From Sesamum alatum (Eukaryota > Streptophyta > Magnoliopsida > Lamiales > Pedaliaceae): DNA of 64,000 nt. The notes below the pieces were generated by a model. The model had not been told where the DNA came from. It worked only from the letters and a program-made list of their open reading frames with translations, and did no database searches. Location of the stretch: NCBI GenBank assembly GCA_034509735.1, contig JACGWO010000013.1, forward strand, positions 12,544,136 to 12,608,135, in the 5' to 3' direction. How positions within the stretch are numbered: position 1 is the stretch's first letter; every line of letters starts with the position of its first letter. Below, piece after piece: positions 47,110-56,575 of the stretch. The translations under genes and the position numbers were made by a program.

Positions 47110-48255
47110 TTTCTTTCAAAGGACCAACGTGCAAAGATTCATAGATAGCAAGAGGCATAACATTGATGGAAGCACTCAAATCACACATGGCCTTTTCAAT
47201 TCCAATCTTACCAATTTTCAAGGGATAGAAAACATACCTGGATCTTTGCATTTAGGAGGTAGTTTTCTTTGAAGAATAGCGGATACAATTTCTCCCATAC
47301 TTATCCTCTCATTACCTTTCAGTTTGCATTGCTGGTGCACAATTCCTTGAGAAACTTTGCATAGAGAGGTATTCGTTTGATTGCGTCGAGCAAGAGAATG
47401 TTTACCTCTACTTTGCGAAAGGTTTCAAGGATTTCTTTGTCCTCTTCTTCATTCTTGGACTTGGCAAATCTTTCTGGGAAATGAGGTTTGGTCACCCATA
47501 CCCTGGGATACTCCTCGTCAGTTTGGTTGGGCTCGTCGGCTTGCTTTTGGGCCATCTCGAATTTCTGCTCCATTTTACCCTGCTCTGCGTGGCCACGTTT
47601 AGTGCTATTTTCGTCCTTGATGGGCTGCAACTCTTTTCCGTTGCGCAAGACAATAGCACTAACATTTTGTTTAGTATTAACTATGATTTGAGAGGGTAAC
47701 TTACGTTGGGATTCCAACCGACTAACGGAGGATGCCAACTGACTCATTTGAGACTCCAAATTCTGTATTCTTGTGCGAGTCTCTTGTTGGAATTGTTGGA
47801 CGCTTAGTTCGAATTGGTGGGTGTTCTGTTGGAGTTGTTGGGTGTTGGCGGCGAGTGTTTTCATAATTTCCTCAAGAGATATACCCGGTTTAGAATCAGA
47901 CGGGGGAGGAGACGGTCCCGGTGGTCTATACGGAAATTTTTGAAAATTCTGAGGTTGGATGCCATAGCTAAGGTTCGGGTGATCTCTCCATCCGGGGTTA
48001 CATGTATTGAAATAGGGATCATATCTCCTTTGCGGTGGTTCGAAGAATCCTCCTATGGCATTAGCGTGTTCGGTGTCTTGGAGCGTACGGCATAGATCAG
48101 TCGAATGACCCGTGGAATTCCACACTCCACAAGCCTTCACTCTTCGGGAATTGCCAAACACAAGTCTTTCAACAAGGGATGTAAGTTTGTCTAGCCCAGC
48201 ATCAAAGGAAATCATGTTTACCTCATGTAACTTAGAAGAAATTAACTTAAGGACA
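47110..48255 (-). pseudogene. Ty3-gypsy Gag (C-terminal part) and protease of H
   Basis: The Gag frame runs from about 48217 to 47319: a segment ending in a modified zinc-knuckle region (KACGVWNSTGHSTDLC, where the usual second Cys is Trp), then the NAIGGF and NPGWRDHPNLSYG blocks typical of plant Athila/Tat elements, a Pro-rich stretch, a Gln-rich coiled segment and a Lys/Glu-rich tail. A frameshift near 47320 leads into the protease region, with CDLSASINVMPLAIYESL (the usual D-L/S-G-A-S active site has Ser for Gly). The N-terminal half of Gag and the normal long leader are missing: Gag starts almost directly after the PBS. Confidence 0.85.
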
Positions 48256-48277
48256 CCAATCCGCGGAAACGGCGTCA
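48256..48277 (-). other. Primer binding site, Asp-tRNA type (H)
   Basis: Minus-strand TGACGCCGTTTCCGCGG closely matches the complement of the 3' end of plant aspartate tRNA (canonical TGGCGCCGTTGCCGGGG), with a few changes. Asp-tRNA priming is known for Athila-type gypsy elements. It lies five bases from the LTR end. Confidence 0.78.
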
Positions 48278-48282
48278 AAATT

Positions 48283-49576
48283 TGATGAGTGTGAAATCAA
48301 CAAAAAATAATTCCTACCCAAAAACTAGTAGAAGTATGAGTAGGATTGATCCACAGAGACTGGTTATAAGTTAATTCCTTCGAGTGAAAGCAAAATAAAC
48401 GAAGGGGGGTGTTTTTGATTGAAAAATAGTTATTAACAACGAGATAAATTCAAAACATGAATAAAATATGAGAAGAGATTTTCAGTTGATGACAGGTTCA
48501 CGCTCAATTCCGCGGTTGATCATAGATGCAAAGATAACAATCGTACAAATAAATAAACTAGTTATGGCCATTGGTACGACCTAACGACCTCACATTTCCT
48601 TACTGTGTCGTTAGCCAAGGAACGTCCGTTGGCTAATTCCCTAATCAATAGACAACCTTAGGAACGTCCTCAAGATTTAATCTATGAACAACATTAACCA
48701 TTAGAAAGGCCTAGTTCTAACCAACAAATTCCTACGAGGATTCATTTAGGCTAGAGTGTGCATTCCCCACAACATAAACAACCACTACGACATGATAAAT
48801 TATGTTGCGTTGCCACTAAGTATTAGACTAACAAACAATTACGGAATTGCAAGTCTAATTAGCTAGGCGAATATTATTGATAATGAACAAGGGGCCCTAT
48901 CATTCATAAATCAGACTATTCGTGATAAAAGCATAGAGAACAACACAAATATCCACACGAGCGAAAGTATGAAGCATAAATTAGATCTCACAACATGCCT
49001 GAATCAGGCAATCACCGTAACTTCAACCGAAAAATAAAGGAACTAGCCTAACATGCTTTTGAAAGAGCACATAAATAAAGAGAGAATTTCATAAAATAAA
49101 TATAGAGAATAATAGATGCATCTGTCTTCAATTACATCCTCTATTATACTAGTTAAAATCCTAATAAACTTGGATACCAAAAGATAGATTCCTAATATAA
49201 TTCAAATTCCTATCAAACTAGGGTTGTTGACCCAAAACATGACTCCTAAGGAAGGAACGACTTGTAAAACTTGAGAAGTTCTTCACGTATCAGCCTTTTT
49301 CAGTCGGGAAAACTTGATCCTCTCTCCTTCCTTTCGTTGGTTTCTATAGGTCGTTAGACGTGGGCACGTCTAGTCGAACTTTCAATTTGTCTCCCATTTT
49401 TCTTTCCAGGATTTTTGTTGAGCTTTTCCTCTTGTTTTACTTCATTTCTTAATTTATGCTTCCAAAAGTCTCTCCTTAGCTACAAACACCACATTTCACA
49501 TGGTTAAGAGTCATTTAATATGAAAAAAAAAGTGGTTGAAAACACTACAAAACCATGTCATTTTGGGAACTCATCA
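48283..49576 (-). repeat. 5' LTR of gypsy element H (1294 bp)
   Basis: Bounded by an 8-bp terminal inverted repeat TGATGAGT...ACTCATCA at 48283-48290 and 49569-49576, giving TG...CA ends. The low-coordinate side is followed by the PBS. The interior is non-coding. It has no similarity that I can see to the copia LTRs. Confidence 0.8.
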
Positions 49577-50510
49577 TTCGTAGATTATGATAAGCTGGTA
49601 TCTTATACCAAAAAGGTAGAGTGATCACGTTAATACTCAATTTTCAAATTTTACCTTTACTGGAAAGGAGTTCAGAACACTCCCTCTTCCAATGGACCTC
49701 TTTACGGAGTGAATGCATACATTCTTAGGAATCTTTGAGCTTGACTACTGAACCCTCTTCCTATTTCCTTTACCTCCGCCCTGCAGTGTAATCGGAATAA
49801 CACTCGAAGTGCTAGCAGCAGCTCATGCCACCTCAGCCTTCTTTCACTTTTGGCATCTAGCACCCTCGTTTTTCGCTCTAGAGGTTAAAGCATCTCCTAC
49901 TAATACCGATGGTGCAGATTTTTCGATTGTTACCTCGTACTGAACTAACATATTTATCAACTCATGAAGATCTTTATCAAGCTCATTCATGTTGAAATTG
50001 ATAAAATGGATCGAATGTGGGAGGAAAAGACTAAAGGATCACGTCAATGCATGTCTCGTTACCAAGATCGACATGGAGGTCTTTGAGCTTCTCCCCAAGG
50101 TTAGCATCAACACTCCATGCTTTTGTACAGACGACCTTCCATCATCTTAGCTCCAAAGAATGCCTTTGTTGAAGCATATCTTACATGTCGGTCCAGGACC
50201 GCATAGACATCATGGAAACGAAGCATAATTGAGCCAACATCATAGTGCCTATCATACTACTTCTGGATCTTGTTTGTGATCGAGGCCAGTACGATGCTGC
50301 GCACTTGTCGGTGGTCGCCCTTCAACTTCTCGAACGCAAAGCGTTCTTCAGTTTTTGAACCCTCTTGCAAGCCCTGGGAATATCCTTATCCAGAATATAT
50401 GTTAGGTTCTGGAAATCTAAGACTATCTTAAGATTTCGCAGCCGGTCAACATTGTTGGTTCCATCTAATTTATTAGCCTCTCGTATTGGCATTAGTGGAT
50501 TCTTAGACAT
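49577..50510 (-). pseudogene. Decayed copia Gag of I
   Basis: ATG at 50510-50508 is followed by MSKNPLMPIREANKLDGTNN, a clear relative of the E-family Gag start. The frame is lost after about 60 codons, but blocks matching Gag residues up to the Lys-rich linker and zinc knuckle can be followed through 49700 with many indels. The left end is the gypsy LTR terminus at 49576. Confidence 0.72.
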
Positions 50511-52408
50511 CTGCATATAAACCGAAAATAAATAAGCAGATTGAAGTAATATTAAATATGAGTTAAGACTTGGTCTTTAGTCTTTAACCTATCCCACTAT
50601 TTCTATGAAAGCCCATTACTCTCAAATTGGATTTCGGGAAATGGATTCCTAGTGGACTTGGGGTCCACAAGCGAATATCTCCATGCCCTGATTTTACGAT
50701 TCACATGGAGAATAGCTTTGTGGGAGGCAACCTATGCCATTCTCGTCGCACGAGATCCCCAAGATATTTTTCCTCGCCTATTCACATGATTTCAAGGACT
50801 CCAAGAGAATCATGTTACTCGGCGTTAGGCCCAACCCATCACCCAAAATAGCACAAACCGTCGTCCCCCACGACTCGTGCTACATAGAAACGGCCGTGTA
50901 TTCACTCTTTCCCGATAATAGGTTGTATATCTTTTTTCAACCTACTCAAGTCAACTCTTTCTTCTTCTTTTCTTGTTAAGCGTCCATAGGTGAATTTTTA
51001 GCTTTATATAGGTGCAGCTTTATTCCATTCCAAACGTGCGACGATTCATGAGACCACACTTTGGTGAAATTAGTTTCCTTACTATATTACCATGGATGGA
51101 AGGCTTCAAATTTAACTTGGTTAATCTCCATTATGTGCCTAATATTTAACTTGGTCCAACCAAGTGAGAGTTGTCATTTCAGGTTTTCGATCGAGACCCC
51201 ATCACAGTATTAGTTTTTTACATGCTTGATATGGAAAAATATTAAAAACATTCACCAAACACATCATATGCAAAAAAAAAGCCTAGCACGCCCCTGTTGG
51301 ATGATCACAAGCCCAAATCTGTACGACCCACTAAGCCCGCAGTGGATCTATGGTCAATCTAAGGGTTGGCCCTATACTATTACAAGTACATTTATAATCC
51401 ATTAACACCATAATGGGCCTTGCCTCTTCATTCTCCGGTCGTCCATCTTTCAGACCTCCATGTGCTGCAACGCCTTAGGCCTCCTACATTTTACGTTCAT
51501 TTACAATAAAAAGTAAAACCTCACTTCTACCTACCCTCATAATAACTTAAATAGAAACCCCGATCCGGGGGAAGAATGCCACATTATTCCAAGAAAAAAA
51601 TCGAAATAGAGGAATTAAAGAGGCACGCAGGCCCCGCCCAACTGAAATTATACCATACATACAGTTCTAGGGCTTCGTGATCATCAATCCGTTAATCCAA
51701 TCAACGCACATATAACACATATTCAACACCATGAAATATATGCCATACATCAACCATGATATGCCATAGAATAATAATAAAATGCAGAAAAATGCATGTG
51801 AAAATTCCTCATTTAAAATTTTGGATAATGGTGCAGACCATGCAAAATGTTTTTGTTGGAAAACCATTATTCAAAATTAAGAAGGCAATATTAATTAAAA
51901 TTAGGAACTACAATTTCAACTAAAATTCAAAATTATCCCAAGTTAAACCAGTTCAAAAAAAATACAAAAATCAGAACTTTTTGGAAAAATCCAAAGGAAT
52001 GACGAAAAATAGCTCAGCCGTCCGGCCACCCGCCTACACGCGAATTCCCATGCGTGTTGCACGCGCTGCCCGCCCGGCAGCAGAGAAGCCCTCGCCTGCG
52101 CACGCTCGGCCGCACCTAGCTGGCTCGGCCAGTAGGCAACCTGTGATGGCTGTAACTATTTTTCTCGTTTCATCATTTTTTTTGCAATTCCTTTTCTGAA
52201 ACAAACCAAAAAACATCGATTACATAATATGACATAATATTTTAAAATCCCAAAATCCAACATTCAATGCAAAATAAACCACACATATAGATCCGCACCC
52301 AACATTCTCATAAATGTAAATCATGCCAACCAAAGCATCGAAAAACATGTATAGCATGCTCATAACGCGTGTAGCACTTATCATTCTAGGCCTATACACC
52401 AATTTGGG
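50511..52408 (-). other. Leader of I
   Basis: One clear CACGACTCGTG at 50869-50879; its partner near 51037 reads GCGACGATTCATGAGACC and is degraded. A CpG-containing tract (about 52015-52145) and the usual AT-rich stretches are present. No gene seen. Confidence 0.65.
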
Positions 52409-52418
52409 ACTGATACCA
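52409..52418 (-). other. Degraded primer binding site (I)
   Basis: TGGTATCAGT replaces the start of TGGTATCAGAGC on the minus strand; two or more bases have been lost. It lies one base from the LTR end at 52420. Confidence 0.65.
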
Positions 52419-52419
52419 C

Positions 52420-54406
52420 TGAAAGTGTGGATCAGCCTCAGAGACATGCGCAGAAGCGTGGCAAAATGAGAGATTAAAGCGGTTAAAGCATAGGTCTAAC
52501 ATGCATAGCCGTAGATCAAAAGGGTGTACCCTTGATTCCCCTGGGTGTTTAGTGTATTTCATGTAATATAAAACAAGAACAACATACATGTAAAAGGCCA
52601 TAGGAAATAAAAGTACAAGAAAAGTAAAAAAGGATTTACCGTAGACATTTTCTTGAACTGCTACACTTGTTGTTCCAAAATTCGCCATTCGTACTCAAAG
52701 GAGAGCACCTGTAATCGGTCCACACAATTCACCATAATAATCACGTCCCTCGTGCTAGCACGAAAACGCTTTACGGAAAAGGATTGTCAACACAATGTTA
52801 TTTTATTAACGAGATTGACAATCTTGTTCTTCCTTGTTAGAAACAAGAAGAACTTGGAGAGTTCTTTGAGAGAGGAGGGAAGAGAGCACGAGAGAGAGGG
52901 GAGAGAAGAGAGCTACCGGGTTTCTGAGTGTGTGTTGTTGTGTATTTAAGTGACTAGGTCACTTAATCGACATAAACTCTTCCAAGAAGAGTCACAAATT
53001 CGCAATACAACTAGAGAGTTGACCTACTCTTCACTTCTCTAGATAAAATCTTGGCTACAAATCTCATAATCTCCAAGATCAAATCTCATCCATCCATTCT
53101 CTTGGTCTTTATGGAATGAATCTATTTAAATCTAATTTAAATAGATCAAAGGTCCAATGGACTTTATGTATTAACTCTAATTTAATACTTAAGCTCAAAT
53201 AAATAATTCATCCTTCTAATCTAATTAAAAGGAAAAGCCCAACATCTCAAATTCATAAATCCAATTTATGAATTAAGTCCGATTAATCCAATTCAGCAAT
53301 AAAAACTAGTCTCTTCAAGAAAATAATTTAATCCAATTAAATTAATTTTTTTCCAGAATTAATTCCAAATTAATTCCTTTCACTTCTAGTGAAACGTGTG
53401 TGACTTTTTAGGTTCACCCTCAGCTAGACTTGGGCTAATTCTCGATTATCTCATAACCAGAATTCGCCCATTACCATGGGTGGTCGTCTAGCAACGGTCC
53501 ATGAAAATACAACATGATCATTTAGGCTCCCAAATGCATATGAGTACGGTCCTTCTGTCTGCTGTCTCCTGGCCATAGTCTAGGGCATGAAATTGGGTGT
53601 CGGTTCCCATCCTAGACTAAGGCAACTATACGTAAGACTCGAGACCCTCGGTTCCCCTACTGAAATGTCATGGGGAACCCACCCACTGACTGAAACACTG
53701 TGGCAACAAATTCTAAGGGAAATGGGTCTCAGAGTGTGTAGGAGCCACTACTGTCATAACATTAATAAGAGGCGAATCCTTTCTCGGAATGCACCGTCCT
53801 CACTACACACTTTGTTGTACTAGATAGAGCTTATAACAGCTATGTATTCTGACACAGAAGCTGCTCGCGAAACCTAAGACACATGCACTGTGTGCATGTG
53901 ACTATTGTGGTTCCTCAAGTTCGAGTACTATCAGAGTCGGGAATACCGGTCATACCGATCAAGCCCCTACAGGCTTACATATGATGTTTCCCGTGAGTCA
54001 CCTCAGTCAGCTGACTACTTCCCAGCCAACCCACTGAGATCGCATGGACAACCTACGTCTCCCCTGGTGATAGAAGATTGCGATCCTTAGTGCAAGTCTC
54101 TCTCGGATTGTCGATACCCAACCTCGATGTCCTCGACTTGGAGTGTTTCAAATCGATCCCAAGAATTAGGTTCCGTGACCGCCAACCTATGCGCAGTCCA
54201 ACTTCTTGGGTTCACATGTTCGGTCTGTGGATATTTGTTATGACATTAAAACACCGTTAAATGCTAGCAGTAAGCACAACAAACACATTGTTGCCAATGA
54301 TGAATCCTTACTACATTCATCAACATAATATTACATTTGTTCAAAGATTGACGAATAGTTCCCCAAACAGCCAACCACATTGGCTTTCTTGTCACCTATT
54401 CCAACA
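52420..54406 (-). repeat. 5' LTR of I (1987 bp)
   Basis: Starts TGTTGGAATAGGTGAC at 54406 on the minus strand (one change from TGTTAG) and ends CTTTCA at 52420. It shares the conserved LTR blocks, including the TGTGACT...TTAGGTTCACC stretch, with the other copies but is clearly diverged. No strong TATA match is visible; TTAAATA near 52943-52949 is a weak candidate. Confidence 0.8.
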
Positions 54407-55500
54407 TGTCAAGGCAAGGCTCCACCAGTCTGACAGGTTCTCTTACCATTGAAACTGTAAAGAAATAGAGTTAACAATGTTGTGTTTTACTGATGAACTT
54501 ATTCTCCAAGGCAGACATACCTTCTATTCAAAATTTTCACAATGAGCTAGCACGCTTGCAGTTGTGACTAAGCAAAATTTGGAACAGATTTAGCCATGCG
54601 TCCTTAGTGATGAATTGCAACCTAGTTTGCAAGCATCTACTTTGTACAGAACTTGGTGAATAGTATGGAAGTAATGTAATAACTTTAGTAGTGCTGTTGT
54701 ACACTATTTTTCATTATTACATGAAATTTACCCCTTTCCAAAAAAAAATGTATCATTTAACAAAACAAATACCTCAACTTCCTAGATATGAGAAAAATGA
54801 TATTAATAAGAGAAAAGTATTTCAGTATTTTGAGAACTAACTTGTGCATGATTTAATTTTTGAAACAGATAAAAATTTCAAATATATTTGTCAATTTTAT
54901 ATAAATTGAAGCATATATTATCTATTAATTTTATAGTATTACTGATTTACAAGATTAGTATATTTATATTTAATATGTGTCTATATGTATACAATACACC
55001 TAATGTTATCTTGAATACACATAAATATAATGAATTTTAACAATGTTTTTTAAAGAGTTATAACCTAGGATTGAAAATGAAAACCCGAGATCTTTTATAA
55101 TTTATAATTCTAACACGCTCTTTCAAACGAGGCTAAAATACAATTCCGTGAGATTTGATATATATAATTGTGAATACCCTTTCGTTGTTCGAGAAATTAT
55201 CAATACCCCCAATCATGTAATCCTTAAACGGAGGTCTAAAATTGTCCACCTTACACCTGTTGTATTTTTTATTAAGAAAATTGAAAATTTTCTAAAAAAC
55301 ATAAAGATCACTTAGTGCATAAAGAAATTTTAGAAAATTCTAAAAAATAAGTAAAATTATAATCCACAGTAAAAAAGGGCATATGATAAGTTCACCATAA
55401 AAAATTGATTGCAACCTAACCGAGACTGTCAGATTTTGATCTAGGTCGAATACGACGATCTCCTGATGGTCGAGTAATGCGATCTCGTGTATGCACCCAG
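54407..55500. other. AT-rich non-LTR sequence, possible pre-insertion DNA
   Basis: About 1.1 kb with no match to the copia or gypsy elements and no long frame. On the minus strand a CTTTACAG-like acceptor near 54460 precedes a short open stretch, but nothing identifiable. From 55133 to about 55260 it carries a degraded relative of the MITE terminal sequence seen at 57899 (shared ATACCC...TTCGTTGTT and CAATACCCCC). Confidence 0.45.
55133..55260 (+). repeat. Degraded MITE-terminus relative
   Basis: The order CCGTGAGATTTG, AATACCC, TTCGTTGTTCGA, then AATACCCCC parallels the left end of the MITE at 57899-57985. The matching right end and target duplication were not found, so only a fragment is claimed. 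Confidence 0.5.
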
Positions 55501-55586
55501 TGTTAGAATAGGTGACCAGAAAGCCAATTAGGTTTGGAATTTTATAATCTATTTGACAACTCGATGTAATGTAATATTATATAAGA
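55501..55586 (+). repeat. Copia LTR 5' scrap
   Basis: TGTTAGAATAGGTGACCAGAAAGCCAATT matches, in its first part, the start of the G-type LTR (reverse of 44828 downward). The similarity fades by about 55586, where the MULE terminal region begins. The rest of the LTR is not adjacent. Confidence 0.75.
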
Positions 55587-56575
55587 GTTAAAAGCAATGT
55601 AACCCCCTGTGTTATAAAAAATGAGCAATTTACCGCCTTGTGTTATAAAAAAGAGCAATTTATCCCCCTGTGATTTGAAGAAAGGTGCATACTGCCTACC
55701 TGGGTAAGTCAACGTTGATTTATTTTTATAAAGATCAAATTGCCCCCCCCCCCCCCTTTTATATGTTTTACATGCTCGTTGACCAATAGATTTGTTGAGA
55801 GAAAATTAGGGCTTTCTGGAGAAAAAAACCCATCCACTTCGAACCCTAGATCTAGGAATGAAAAGCGCAAGTTTTGGCGACTAATCGAAGAAGATAAGGA
55901 TTCCCCTTGCAATTCTAGTATTCCGAAGGTAAGAAGTATGATTTTATGTGTTTTTTGACCCTTTTTTTTTAGCTGGTTGTGGATTTTGTTTTCTAACTGG
56001 TGTTTTTTACATTGTAGGGTTAATATGGTGGATATCTTGTTCTGAAGAGTGTAAACATTGTGTTTCTGCTTCAGGTTTCTTTCCCCATTTATTTATGTTT
56101 GTTTTCCTTTCTTGACCGTAGACTTAATGCTTCTTGTTTTGTTTTTTTTTTTTGTTTATTTTCTGTCCATCGGACAGTGAAAGTGTTGGATCTACGAATG
56201 AAGGTTAGTGATATATTTTTTTTTTTATATATATGATATTGACTGGTTGGGGTGTAGTAGGGTAGGGTTTGTTTTACTTGGAAATTTAATATTATATTAT
56301 GTGTATGCTATGTGTTTCTATAATGGGTATACATTTTTTTTATTCACAATTTTCTGTTGTTTTGGGTGGCAGACATGTGGGGTAGGGTAGGGCTTGTTAT
56401 TTTGTATTCTTGTTAAGTGTTGATGGGTATATTCTGTGCAATATACCCCCCTGTGATTATTCTATATGGACTGTTCGAGCATGTTTCATGTTGATGGGTA
56501 TACTCTGTGCAACATACCCCTTTATGTTTATTGTGAGCATTTTTATTGAATGGTGTTTTTATTTATTCATAGCAA
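55587..56575 (+). other. MULE left terminal and 5' non-coding region
   Basis: AT-rich with poly-T and poly-C runs. A short open frame (55740-55958) shares no recognisable domain. An intron-like acceptor (TTCATAG) lies just before the first readable transposase codons at 56576. Confidence 0.5.

Larger units (their letters stand above)
44829..49576 (-). mobile_element. Ty3-gypsy element H, 5' part (Athila/Tat-like)
   Basis: Minus-strand order: LTR (49576-48283), Asp-tRNA PBS, truncated Gag, protease region split by a solo copia LTR, then cut by element G. Everything after the protease would lie further left. It is inserted in the gag of copia element I; predicted target duplication TTCGT (49577-49581). 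Confidence 0.78.
49577..54406 (-). mobile_element. Ty1-copia element I, old, 5' part
   Basis: Minus-strand LTR (54406-52420), degraded PBS, leader, and decayed gag (50510-49577) cut by the gypsy LTR. It is the outermost and probably oldest layer of the minus-strand nest in this window. Its LTR start abuts non-LTR sequence at 54407 (predicted target duplication TGTCA). Confidence 0.75.

Noticed and set aside
54407..54480. Possible exon of a host transcription factor on the minus strand after a CTTTACAG acceptor
   Set aside because: The open stretch is about 14 codons and matches no family convincingly.
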